From Berberis thunbergii (taxonomy: Eukaryota; Streptophyta; Magnoliopsida; Ranunculales; Berberidaceae): a stretch of DNA of 64,000 bases. Position 1 is the first letter of the stretch; every line of letters starts with the position of its first letter. Positions 10,399 through 21,454 of the stretch are shown here, piece after piece. The notes under the pieces were generated by a model that searched no databases, was not told the DNA's origin, and saw nothing but the letters and a program-made list of their open reading frames with translations. A program made the translations under genes and the position numbers. Location: contig QNQO01000219.1 of the NCBI GenBank assembly GCA_003290165.1, positions 496,001 to 560,000 of the forward strand, written 5' to 3'.

Positions 10399-11682
10399 AA
10401 CACAAGGGATTATCTAGCCTATTTTTCCGAGCAAGTCAATTCATTTTATGACATGCGACGACCTGAGTATGATCCATATTATTACCCAGGTCTAGCTTAT
10501 CATTCTGACTTCTCATGGGCTCATGGCCAGTACCATGAAAGCCCTCTAGACACTCCTCAGACTCCTCAAGCTTTCATTCCTAATACTGAGTTAGAGAATA
10601 TCATGAAAATTTTTATAGAGCGAACAGGGGAAATGCTTGAGCAAAATTTTCAGGCTATCACAGATTTGAAAACTATTTTTCAACAAAACTCTCAAGCTAT
10701 CCGGAAACTTGAGATGACTGTGAGTCAGATAGTTGAGTCACTTCCTGAGATAGAGTCAGATAAATTCCCTAGTGAATCATTTATTGATGAACCTGTCAAT
10801 TATGAGACACTACACACATCTCCTTCCCATGTTGACTCATGCCTCTCTAGTGACTCATGCATCGAATCAACCTGTGACCATTCTTTAGAGTCTCCTCTTG
10901 ACTGTTTAGAGGCTTGTTTGACTCAATTTAGTTTAGACTTTGATGTTGATGATTCCATTAGGGAAGTCAATGATTTGCTTGACTCAGTCCCCATTGTGGA
11001 TCCTAGTTATAAATGGCAGTCTAAAGTGAAGCCTCTTCCACTCAGTGAGTCAAAACTAGCCCCATCAGTTGAGCCACCTGAGCTTAACCTTAAACAATTA
11101 CCTGACACCCTCAGGTATGCATTTTCAGGTGATGAGTTGTCTAGACCAACATCTCTATGTGATTCATGTGATGAGCTTGTACCACTTGATATATCCATCG
11201 TCTCATCTACTTGCATCACATTCCCATTTACTAAGGCTACTTTCACCAATCCCTTGTGCTGTAATGAGGATTTCAGTTTTCACCATCCTGCTGTGAAAAT
11301 TATTCAATCTTCTGATTTGGAACCAGACATAGGATGTTCCCATTTTGGAGCACGCAAGGATCATTTGTTGTGTATGACTACTGGTCACATTTGGAATGTC
11401 GTAGCGTGTTTGGTGCCCCATGTGATTGCTATATTTTGGTGGACTGATCCTCAACTGTTCAGGTTGTTGATATACAACCATGGACTAAGTGTTTGTCATA
11501 TTCTTCCTCTACACTTTTTGATACACCATTTTTTTAGGAAGAATATTTGTCGGGCTGATGACGGTAAACCAAGCGCTCCTAGGAGGCAGCCTAGCTTTAG
11601 TTGTGTGTCTTTGCTGTTAGTCTGGATTGATTTTCGAGTACCCTATTTAGTTGTGTTTCAATCATACTCGTTAGCTCCGTAA
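10396..11682 (+). CDS. 428-aa Gag-C/protease-RT-linker relic protein of the non-autonomous LTR element
   Basis: The only long intact ORF in the element. Residues about 84-116 (coil with QAIRKLEMTVSQIVES) resemble the Gag C-terminal stretch of Athila-like elements (S-IRNLE-Q-GQLA type). Residues about 225-245 (EPPELNLKQLPDTLRYAF) closely resemble the conserved linker just before RT in gypsy polyproteins (EPPELELKPLPDHLRYAF type). No zinc knuckle, protease, RT or integrase lies between or after, so internal deletion probably fused the two (inference). The N-terminus is Tyr/Pro-rich; 140-215 is acidic and Ser/Cys-rich; 330-425 has hydrophobic stretches of unknown role. The start codon follows a long A tract. 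Copy 1 is frameshifted. Whether a protein is made is unknown. Confidence 0.7.
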
Positions 11683-11992
11683 CAGTTTTGACTTCCACCT
11701 TCTTTTTTTCTTTTTTTTCGTTTTCTTTGTTAGTGTCGAGTCCGCATTTTATCCATTTCTAATAAAAACTCCATGATTCTTATGTTTATGAGCCTCATTG
11801 ATGGATGACTTCGTGGAAATTGGTAAAATCTTCACCGCGGTAATACTGTTCTAACCTCCTCTCATGTACTTACTTTATTCATTTGTCAGAATTATGTTTT
11901 TAAACATTGAGGACAATGTTTAGATTAGGTTTGGGGGTAGGGTTCATGAGTCGGTGAAATTTTCAATTTTTTGTAGTGTTTTCTTTTCTTAT

Positions 11993-12038
<46 letters not shown>

Positions 12039-12713
12039 CTTTTCTGTCAAGAAAACTTGGTCTTCTGTGATTATGAAAATGGATTTTAAATGTTTTATAC
12101 TCAAGAAAATGCAAGCCAACTTGACATTTTGCTATATTGATAAAGACTGAAAGTTTAATATGATCCTTAAGTCAGATCTGGTTCATAAAATTTTTCAACT
12201 CGATTATCTTTGCACCATGAGCCATGTTAGCATAACTTGAAATTGATGAGTGAAATATATACTAGAAAACCTTAGAATAATAGTGGAGACTTAACCCTGA
12301 AAGTTTTGAGCCTTTCTATTTTTCTGAGGGTTATACATAAACTCTGATTTTTCTTGAGTCTGTATTATCTCGTTGATGATCTCATTATTCTCATTTTTCT
12401 AATCAATTGCTTTGGGAATGACATCAAAATTGAATTATTACACTAGAACTTCTTGGCTTATTCAATTGAGATGTCATAATACTAACCCGAACTTAGGAAA
12501 TGATCTAGGCATTTTTTTTCTTTAGACCATTAACTAGCCTTTTAACTTACCCATAACATTAACTTTTTGTAGCCCTTTGAGCCATAGATTAACCTTTTAT
12601 TTGTTAACCCATTAACCTTTACCCAATTTTTCTGGGAATGTGTACGGATGGATATACTTGGTGTAAAAAGGGCATGAAAGAGCAAAATATGAGATATTTC
12701 ATAAATCCTCTAT

Positions 12714-12768
12714 GAAAGAAAGAAAGAAAAAGAAAGAAAGAAAGAAAGAAAAGAAAGAAGAAGAAGAA
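12714..12768 (+). repeat. (GAAA)n microsatellite, copy 2
   Basis: Second copy of the element-internal GAAA/GAA array. Confidence 0.9.
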
Positions 12769-13610
12769 TGTGAATGAGGATAAAGATGTGAGAATGAAGA
12801 ACAAAATGGATGGTGCGCAACATTGATTTATTCTTGACAGCCCTAATTGTTCGTTAAATGGGTGTATACATTCCTAGAAATTTTTGTTAGAATCCTTTGA
12901 CATTCCTTAACCAAGCCCCAATACAACCCAACAAAGTCCTAGTTGATCTTAGGTAAAGGTTGGTTTCGTAGATGTGGAGATTTAATAACCAAGACCTATG
13001 GTGTTTGATTCAACATTCCCAAAAGTAATTGATATTCCTGTCCATGAGATCATGTTCATTCCATTCTTGAAAAGTCCGTTCTTCATATTACTATATGTGA
13101 GATGATTGTTTTCCATCATTTACTCTTTTCCTCACATATAAACTGAGTGAAATACCAAATCTCTGAGTGCTTTATTGTGAGTGACATAAGAGGTTTGAAG
13201 TCAAAACAAACTTTCTACAGGAGATTTAGTCATTGTTTTACTCTGAAATGGAAAGTTGTGTTGACAGTGCTATCCACACACACACATGGAGTTGAGGATG
13301 ATTATGAATTTTTTCTAACCTTTGGAGAATATTAAATTATTTGGAGATTTGTTGATACACTAAAATGACACTGTTGGTTTCCTGCATTTCTTGAAGTTTT
13401 AAAATGAACACTGTTTGACCAAGTTTTGATTGAGTCAGTAATGTTTGTGGGTAACATTTCTGGAAACCCTCACGAGACTATAACTCGTCCACTAGAGGTA
13501 ATCTAGGGGTTTAAAGCCTTGTTGCACGTTTAAGGTAAGTGCAACCGATGATTCCTGCGAAAGTGAGTTAGAATTTTCTTTTTATTGTTTTGCTCGAGGA
13601 CTAGCAAAAT

Positions 13611-13627
13611 ATAGGTTTGGGGGTATT
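13611..13627 (+). promoter_or_regulatory. 3' polypurine tract, internal copy 2
   Basis: ATAGGTTTGGGGGTATT directly before LTR3, identical to the copy 1 tract. Confidence 0.8.
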
Positions 13628-15519
13628 TGATATACACATAATTATTACATAATATACCCCTTAATTTATACATGTTAGTGTTTCGATTATTATATTTTAT
13701 AGTAATTATTTTGTTTTCATATCTTTGTAGGAATTTGAGCTTAAACGATGAAATTATATTAAGATGACCGCATAAGGATTTCACGCGGTGGTACAGAGTA
13801 GAGAGAGAATCACTTAACTTAAAACCAAACCCAAACCCAAGTCATACCCTAAAACCAAACCTAAGCCCAAGCCCATTAGAATCCTAAGCCCAAGAAAACC
13901 CTAATTAGGTTTTCTCTCATTTTTCTATAAAAGGGAGGGGTATCGACCACAAAGGGGGCTCTCCTCTCTTCTCTTCTCTTTGGAGCCTCTAACAGCCGCC
14001 TACCATTCACTCTCCATCCAGGCAGAGACACAGTGGACACTGTGTCTCTCGCCACTAACCACCACCTCGCACCACCACTTCGCACCACCACCGCCAGCCG
14101 AACAGCACCACAACAGATCACGAACCGCCGTCCTCACCTTGCAAACAGAGCTTGCTCCTCCCCTCTTTCGGCTTCAAATAATTTGGAGATCCCTCTCTCA
14201 CAACCACTGTCACGACCCGGCCAATCACCGCAACCACCACCTTCGGCAGAGTCGCGAAACAGCGACGAAACAGGGAGTTTTCCTCCCTGTTTTCTCGATT
14301 TGTTTTTCTATTTCTTCGAGCTTATTCTTCACTTTGCTTGTTCTTGCAGGTTCTGGCATCACAAGGGAGTCGAGGGAAGCCGCGAGGAGCGACGGAAGGC
14401 CGCCGGCCAGTCGCGACAGCGAGTCGAAAACAGGGAGTTTTCCCCCTGTTTCTCGATCTGTTTTTATTGTTCTTCAGGGTTTTCTTCACCATTTCTTGTC
14501 CTTGCAGGTTCTAGGATCAAGAGGAAGTCGAGGGAAGCCGCGAGGAGCGACGGAAGGCGGCGAGATCAGCCGCGACAGCGAGTCGAAAACAGGGAGTTTT
14601 CCCGACTTCTCTCGCTCTGTTTTTCGCTGTTTTTCGGTGTTTTCTTCACCATTTTTCATTCTTTGCAGGTCGACCATCACGAGGGAGGCCGAGAGGATCA
14701 AAAACGAGCCGCGAGGAGCGAGAACCATGCCGCAACAGCGCCGGTTCTCGCTGGAGAAGACGATCGGCTCTGTGCGGCGGGAATTTCATATTTAAAATCT
14801 GATTTTTGGTTATTCTCATCGCCGGAACTGTTCTGTACCACCACAGAGTGGTTTTGAGCCTTTTTGTCTCGGGATTCGTGCACATTCAATCACTGATCTG
14901 CTGTTCGACACCATTCGACAAACCAATTGGGTTGTAAACTTTATTTTAAATTTATTTTACTGAATTTTGTGCTAAATTACTAATTACAAGTTATTTCTGA
15001 AACTGATAATTTGCTTTCACCTTGCATGTTCAAGTAGTTAAATTTGATATGCTTGGTAGTTAGAAGTACTCTTTGTCAAGCTTGAAATAATTTGTTAAGG
15101 TTTAAAAGAACATGTTATAATTTAAATTGAATTTTAACGATCATATTTTCGGTGTAAGCAAGGGATTCTCATCCCTAAGCTTCTCGTAGTTAAATTCAGT
15201 AATCTAGATTTAGATAATTTTGCTAACTCATTGGTGAGTCCAAGCCCACCAAACCCATTTCATTCCATCCATCTCATTCCATTCTATCATTTTAGATAAT
15301 TTGTTTTATTATCTTTAATTTAGTTTTCTTTTAAAAACACTGTAACCCCTATTTTCCATTTAAATTAGTTTAGATAATTTCTTAAAATTTCAATTACATT
15401 CACCTTCTTCGTGGGATCGACCCGTACTTGCCGTTGTCTACCAGTTAGGCACCGTGCACTTGCGGTATTACAAGTGGGTTGAATTAACCTGTTAATTTAG
15501 GTTAGTTAAATCTCCATCA
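13628..15519 (+). repeat. LTR copy 3 (1,892 bp)
   Basis: Terminal LTR. The one substitution found against LTR1 and LTR2 is T at 14,819 where LTR1 has C at 1612 (same LTR offset). It is followed by the AATAC duplication, not by a primer site, which marks the array end. 160-bp repeats from about 14,268. Confidence 0.95.
13926..13933 (+). promoter_or_regulatory. LTR3 TATA box
   Basis: TATAAAAG at the conserved LTR offset. A transcript from this LTR would read out into the host flank, antisense to the NUP93 pseudogene. Confidence 0.7.
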
Positions 15520-15524
15520 AATAC
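15520..15524. repeat. Right target-site duplication AATAC
   Basis: Exact match to 416-420 and immediately follows the CA end of LTR3. Confidence 0.95.
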
Positions 15525-16288
15525 CCTCATCGTGTAACAACAATTCAGTGAGGAGTTGTTTAAGCATTAATTGTTTCTTCTTTTGTTGATGACTGCTACC
15601 TCACCCAATCCAGGACAACATACCCCACCCATATATGCAGCAGCCTGTGCATAATATTCCAATGCCATCGTGAGGTTAGTGAATGCAAATATGTCGAACA
15701 TGCTGTCGAATTATGTTGGCAACTTCTGCAAAAGCATCCAACACTCCCAGTTTGGAGCTTGTGCCAACACCCTCTGAAAGGACACCGTGGTCTGCTAAAA
15801 CAATTGAAGTGTGAACATCATCAATGTTCAATCCTTCATCACCAATTTCCTTTGACAAGTATAGGACTGTTGGCAGCAATTGGATGCTTAAGAGCAATAC
15901 ATAAGGATAGACCAGTGGATCCTTTCCATTTTTGGTGTAGTATGAAGGCTTAAACTTGTTTAGGTAAACATGACGAACATTTAAACTATATGGAACCATG
16001 CCTTCATTAAGTACAACAGAACCAACACCTGGAGAGTCTTGTACTGCTGACAATTTGAACCATAAAAAGTCTTCAATAGTATTGAAAAGTGAGAGTGTGT
16101 CCCTGAGTATCCGGTCAATCTGTCGGCAGAAACCAGATATTATAGTATAAAGTAGCAACATTTTCTTGTCATAACAAGCTCTGCTTGCCCGGTCACCAAT
16201 CCTCAACATTTTCTCACACTTTTCAAAAGCAACAGATGCAGTCTCTGCGTAAATCATATCTCCAGTTGTAATGCACTCGGTCAACTGC
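15520..16288 (-). pseudogene. NUP93: NUP93-like nucleoporin pseudogene, central exon, cut by the retroelement
   Basis: On the minus strand an open stretch from about 16,288 to 15,712 matches NUP93/Nic96: EKCEKMLRIGDRASRA, NTIEDFLWFKLSAV, then KFKPSYYTKNGKDPLVYPYV and LADHGVLSEG. A plausible splice acceptor (GGCAG) lies just before LTEC at about 16,288. After IIRQ, around 15,710, the frame breaks; the family sequence resumes in other frames (MALEYYAQAAA at about 15,665, then LMLKQLLTELLL at about 15,570). At least three frameshifts are therefore present between 15,525 and 15,715. The gene then runs into the AATAC site and continues at 420-1. Frameshifts in both halves suggest it was already dead or has decayed, although the insertion looks young. 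Confidence 0.88.
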
Positions 16289-17719
16289 CACCAAATAAAC
16301 AAATTATTACACCAATCAAACCAAAAGATAAAATTAGGTTAACAGTCAGTACCGGAGGAGAAAAATTGTGTGAAAAATGAGATGATAAAACAACATTTAT
16401 TGTTTCATCATAATAGCTAGTTCTCAAGCAAAATATATCTATAGATAAATTAAAATTAAAAAAAAAATACCCAAATCAACACCAATACACCTTGCAATTG
16501 AACTTAAGAGAAACTGAGTGTATAAAGTTGATGTGATGACATATAATTGCCTTTAGCTTTCATAAACCAAATAACATGGTAAACATACGCTTCATTTTCC
16601 AGATCTCAAGAGACGGTGATAAAAAAATGCAAGAAATACAATTAAGAGCAGATGTGTAGATCAGACGAAACCTGAACAAATAATGGACCATTGTAGTCAG
16701 AATCCCTACATGTTGAGTAGAGGTCTATCAGAGGATTCAAATGTATAGGCAACAGTAGTGTAAAATTGAAACTAGAGAGGTGAATTATCACATGAGAATA
16801 TCCTGGCTCTACTTCTCTTTCTAGAAAAAAAAAAAAAAAAAAAAAAGGAATTTAGGTTTCAGAATTATGGTTCATTAGGAATTGCTAAGGGAAGAAGAAT
16901 CTCCGACCAACCTAACTACATATTTTTTGGTCCAGTGTGAGCAAAGCAAGCAATACAAATTTTTAGGCGATGCATCGGAGTTGCATTTAACTACACCTAG
17001 GGTGCCTTGCCATTTTGACTGTTTAGTTCAAAATTTTGACCTTATTAGCAACCAATTCTAAATATTAAATAGAAAATAAAGCATATATGTTTTTGGCTGC
17101 CTGTAAGTATTGTGACTTATTACTTCTACAATGCAAAGCTACTCCCAAATGCATAAATTTAATGTATAACTTCTCAAAAAGTCAATAATTAATACTTGAT
17201 GAACCTTTTTCTGATCAATGATAAGATGCATATAGTTTGGCATGGACATCTCTCACTGCTTCCTAACCATTCAATTGGTTTTGACTACGCATTAAATGTC
17301 AAGCTAATCAACCAAGTTTATTCAGTGCGGACCGCAGTGTTGGTTGGGGTATGATTCTTGTTCCTTATCTTAAACCATATTCATACCATTGTGTTAACCT
17401 TTTCACTTGCTACTATTATCACACACATTAAGAAATTATTATTGTGTAGTGATCTTATGTTAACATATGGCTTATTTGAGGTTGTTATAAAGGATAAAAT
17501 TCAATCACACTCATTAAGAATTTATACTTGTAAGAGTTTTGATATATATTTATGTTTATTTGGTAGGATGAAGAAGAAGAAAATGACTGGAAAAAGATTA
17601 TATATACTTTGAAGAAATGACATTTTCATGCTATGTTTACATGTTATGTAATAACTAATGAGATTTATTTAATTTATCGTTGTACTTATGTTTCTACCAT
17701 GTATTAAACTAGTATGATT

Positions 17720-18240
17720 ATGCTATAAATGATGATTTTCTTACATGTTGGATTTCTATTTATTGTTGCACTTTTAATAGTAGGTAGAACATTGCAAATG
17801 ATACCAATATAGCTAAAAACAAATAGGCAAAAAAATGACATAGACTTTTACCAACACTTAAAAAGTGCCATGAGTGATTAATTTTATAGCACTCTAAAAA
17901 AGTTGTATAAAACTATGTTATAACATTCTAAAAAAGTTGAATAAAACTATATAACAACATTTTTAAACGCTATGAAAAATGTTATAACAGCGTTCAACGC
18001 TATACATTGTATACAACATTTTCTAAACACTATTAAAGGTGTTACAACAGCGAGTTAAAATGCTATTAAAAAAACACTTTTAAAAAAACACTATCATAGA
18101 ACACTTTTAATAGCACTCAAAAAATGCTATCATATAACAAAATTTTAATAACGGGGGTTGTCACAGCATGTCATTTAACGCTATCATATCCAGTTATAGC
18201 GTTTGTGGCATGCTATAAATGAGGATTTGTAATGCAGTGT
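17720..18240. mobile_element. Possible CACTA-type end or MITE with subterminal repeats
   Basis: Dense short repeats such as AACGCTAT, GTTATAACA and AAAAAACACT in both orientations resemble subterminal arrays of CACTA/En-Spm elements. On the minus strand the right edge at about 18,239 starts CACTGCATTACAAATCC. A related stretch (TGCTATAAATGATGATTT) occurs at 17,721 in the same orientation as TGCTATAAATGAGGATTT at about 18,211. No transposase and no clear second terminus or 3-bp duplication were found. Confidence 0.35.
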
Positions 18241-18657
18241 ATATTTAGTTTTGAGATTGTGTTACAATGCATAGCATACCATAAGCAAATGATACAAAAG
18301 TAGAGACATCTGGAGCAAATGATGAAAGCACGCTAGCAGGTCTTAATTGCATGGAATAAACATCAAGCCAATGCCTATTTTATAATGTAAAATTAATATA
18401 AACAATTACTTAAGTCTGTCCAGGCTGAACTCCTTGTTGTGTAAAGTTTGTCTAAGAACTAGCTTAGGTTTTTGACACTAAGTGACCTAGCTAGACATGG
18501 CACCATCTAGGCAATCAACTACAATGCAATGGACTAAGCTAGTACATTCATCCAACCTTACAATGAATATAGAAAGCATCATCTAAAAACAAGCCACTAT
18601 TGCCACAGAGAACCTTCTTCTGCAAATTTCATACAAAACTCATTCTTTATTTTTTTC

Positions 18658-18660
<3 letters not shown>

Positions 18661-18692
<32 letters not shown>

Positions 18693-18697
18693 AAAAA
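18661..18697 (+). repeat. (GA)n followed by A tract
   Basis: Simple repeat of about 14 GA units followed by about nine A. Confidence 0.9.
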
Positions 18698-18792
18698 ATA
18701 CATCTGAATGACATTTGTGCTAAGGTTTATTTGTGAGTGAAAATAAACATTTTGCGTGTATGGATGTTCTTCACGTATTGCTTGTACAAGAT

Positions 18793-18963
18793 TCAAACAC
18801 TAGTATATTCATGAAGAAATTGATATTGAAACACAACAAAAGGAGTTTGCATAGAAGTGTAATATGACCAATTCAAAATTTGTTGCCACGTTGTATCAAT
18901 AGGAGGGTGCCTCTGAGTATCACCAACATCAAAGTCCAGGATCCCATAATCCCTAAGACAAAT
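18793..18963 (-). pseudogene. NUP93: NUP93-like pseudogene, upstream exon (LRDYGILDFD)
   Basis: Minus-strand exon beginning right after a TTCACAG acceptor (18,970-18,964) with LRDYGILDFDVGDTQRHPP, then DTTWQQI, matching the NUP93 segment LRDYGVLDFD...RRQPPVDTTWQQIYFC. After WQQI the similarity fades (NWSYY against RTGYY), so the end near 18,793 is uncertain and probably decayed. It is joined by a canonical GT-AG intron to the exon at 19,058-19,110. Confidence 0.8.
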
Positions 18964-19057
18964 CTGTGAATAACATAGTTGTAAAAATGACACAATTTAC
19001 ATTTGAACAAGAAGAGCTAAATTAATTCAAACGAAGTGTCTAAGAATGGCCACAAAC

Positions 19058-19110
19058 CTGAAGAAATGCATGAATCCGTTGTAAGTTGCCAACGACTCCA
19101 CCAAGAGCAG
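19058..19110 (-). pseudogene. NUP93: NUP93-like pseudogene, exon (AALGGVVGNLQRIHAFLQ)
   Basis: A 53-nt minus-strand exon between a CTTATAAG acceptor and a CAG/GTTTGT donor at 19,058/19,057. It reads AALGGVVGNLQRIHAFLQ once a split first codon is added, an almost exact NUP93 motif. The 19,057-18,964 intron keeps the frame into the next exon. No N-terminal NUP93 exon was found further upstream in the window. Confidence 0.8.
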
Positions 19111-19831
19111 CTTATAAGAAAATTAAAGATAAGTTGAGTCGTTTCCATCCAAATAAATTACATCACAAAATTTCAGTACACATCCAAATCAATGTAAGTT
19201 TGTTCACATGATCATTTAACATGGAGCAATGTCTTTATTTTTATTGATTAAATTTTTTTTTTTTCATTATTTTTACAATACTCTTGGGGTTTGTTGGGGG
19301 ACAAGAGGCTTACTCCACTATCTATGAAATCACAATGATTTGTACCCTGATTTAGCTTTTTCAAAATATTTGACATCATTGCTTAGAAATTGTGTATAAA
19401 AAGCAGACTCAAATAACAAAGAAACTAACAAAGAATGACTCAAATAACAATCAAATAGCAAAAGCAGAATCTAAGCTATAATCAGGGGGTAAGTGTTTTC
19501 ATTACCTACAATAGCTAGCAGACCTTTAAATATAAAGAAAAACAACAAACTCCAAGGACGCTAATTGTTAAATGACTCAAATAAACAAGAGAATTCAACT
19601 CTCGATGAATTCAAATGAGAATTCAAAATGGTACCATGTATAAAAAAAATGCTTACTTTCAATGTTAAGGAGCATGTGAAAGACTTCGCGCTTATTGTTA
19701 GGATGGTGAATGAAGTTATAGAGGATGTAGGGGAGGAGCATCAGTGACAGAGCTAGGATTTTTGTTGAAGGGGGTGGAGGAAAATCATAGTTAATTAATG
19801 TTAATATAATAACTAATTACTGCAACATAAT

Positions 19832-20725
19832 TCATCATCATCATCAAAGCCCATTCCCGAGATTTTCGGGGTCGGCTACATGGATTTTGGTTCTCCAATC
19901 AATGCGATCTTCCCACATTTCCTCGCCTAATCCAAGCTCAATGATATCTTCATTCACCGTCTTCATCCAAGTTTTCAACGGTCGTCCCCTCCGTCTACAC
20001 CCTCCATTAACTTGCCAATCTAAAAAATTTCTAATTGGCGCCGTGCTTGGTCTCCTCCGCACATGACCAAACCAAGTTAAACGTCTTTATCTAATTTTGT
20101 CCTCTATGGGTGCTACACCTAAGTATCTCCTAATTCTTTCATTTCTAATTTTATCCTTACGAGTTTTACCACACATCCACCTTAACATACGCATTTCTGC
20201 TACTGCCATCCTATGCGTATGTTGTCCCGTAGTAGCCCAACATTCCGAACTGTATAGCATGGCTGGTCGAACAATTGTCTTATAGCATTTCCCTTTTAGC
20301 CTTGCAGGCATCCTTCTATCGCATAATACTCCTGACGCCTTCTCCATTTCAACCAACTAGCTTTAATCCTATGGTCTACATCTTCTCCAATAGCCCCATT
20401 CTTTTGAATTATAGATCCTAGATATCGAAAAGCCTCACACTCTAGGACCTCGACACCTTCCATCTCAATTGCATTACTTTTCCCTCTTGGTTCACACCCA
20501 AAGTTGCACACTAGATACTCCGTCTTCGAACGGCTAATTCTAAAACCTTTACTATCTAAAGCTTTCCGCCACTTAACTAATTTCTGACCTAAACCTGCAC
20601 TAGTCTCATCCATTAAGACAATATCATCTGCAAATAACATGCACCAAGGTACATCTTCTTGCAGATGTCTCGTCAACTCATCCATGACCAAAGCAAAGAG
20701 ATATGGACTTAACACCAACATTAAT
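19832..20725 (-). mobile_element. RTE-like LINE fragment (RT C-terminal half), 5'-truncated
   Basis: Non-LTR reverse transcriptase remnant. It starts abruptly near 20,725 with LSPYLFALVMDELTRHL, has the catalytic FADDIVL box, FRYLGSIIQKNG, then in shifted frames RPAMLYSSECWA, RMLRWMCG and GVAPIEDK. It ends with ADPENLGNGL and a short (TGA)n tail (plus-strand CATCATCATCATC from 19,834). Simple-repeat 3' tails fit RTE-clade LINEs. Two or more frameshifts and the missing N-terminal half show it is dead; 5' truncation fits target-primed reverse transcription. Confidence 0.85.
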
Positions 20726-21454
20726 CACTTCGCAGTCTCTCCCAGGACTAGGAGTCAACGTGCATTGACTGTCAAAAAACTCACGTTGTTTACCAAAATG
20801 CCATTCAGACAATAACCTATGGATGAATCTCGAGATATAAACATGTATCCTAAGAAAAAAAAATTAATGGGTCGAATATTTCATGTATACCCAAAAATCC
20901 TCTAAATAAAATACAAAACTAGATCTTGGTATACAAACTCATCTCGAGAAAATACTTTTCAAAAAAAAATCTTCCTCAAAGAAGACAAGAAAGGTTGGGG
21001 TTGCTGACGGCGATGGTGAGAAAGGGAAACAATCAACGAGGAGGAATGGAAATGAAGAGGGGAGGAGGTGAGGCAGTTGTCGGCCTCATAGTAAACAAAT
21101 AAAGGAAGCATAAAGAAAAAAAAATGGCAGGGGGTCATCCGTGTGGCAGAAACCAGAGGGGAAGGGGAAGGGGTGGGGCGAGATGGCATCATCGGCGTCG
21201 CAGGGTGGGCAACTTGCAAATAACCCAAATTTGTTACAAAAGTCGGTGGGGGCAAGTGCCCCCATTTAAATCCGTGCCTAAGAAGCACAATATCCAGGTT
21301 ATTTTATAATTGTGTATTCAAATCAAATATTTATTGACTACTATTTGAATTAGTCCAAGTCATGTTCTAGTGTTAATAATGTTATGATTGTAGTTTGTTA
21401 CCAACAAGGGTTATAATTGTAAGGCCGTGGTGCGGAGCTAGAGAGGCGACATCC
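20726..21454. other. No gene recognised; possible DNA-element ends
   Basis: No coding support. At about 21,225-21,290 a motif GGCAAGTGCCCCCATTTAAAT is roughly an inverted relative of 19,750-19,785 (GCTAGGATTTTTGTTGAAGG), so the RTE fragment may sit inside an older inverted-repeat element. This could not be settled by eye. Confidence 0.3.

Larger units (their letters stand above)
421..15519 (+). mobile_element. Tandem non-autonomous LTR retrotransposon (3 LTRs, 2 internal regions)
   Basis: Order is LTR (421-2312), internal (2313-7023), LTR (7024-8915), internal (8916-13,627), LTR (13,628-15,519); the repeat period is 6,603-6,604 bp. Each LTR is 1,892 bp and has TGAT...ATCA ends. The whole array is bounded by one AATAC target duplication, so it behaves as a single insertion that was later expanded. 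A tRNA-Asp primer site follows LTR1 and LTR2 but not LTR3; polypurine tracts precede LTR2 and LTR3. No reverse transcriptase, integrase or RNase H was recognised in either 4.7 kb internal region, so mobility would need proteins in trans. The primer site, the TTTGGGGGTATTTGATA-type 3' junction and the Gag/Pol relics point to the Ty3/gypsy Athila/Tat-like group (inference). The LTRs are nearly identical, so the insertion is recent. Confidence 0.95.
16303..18792 (-). other. NUP93 pseudogene intron region with repeat insertions
   Basis: About 2.5 kb between recognisable NUP93 exons, with no gene seen. It holds an A run at about 16,827-16,846, an element-like stretch at about 17,720-18,240, and a GA/A microsatellite at 18,661-18,697. 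Confidence 0.5.

Noticed and set aside
19740..21290. Inverted-repeat element enclosing the RTE fragment
   Set aside because: The two end motifs match only loosely and no target duplication was found; kept as a note only.
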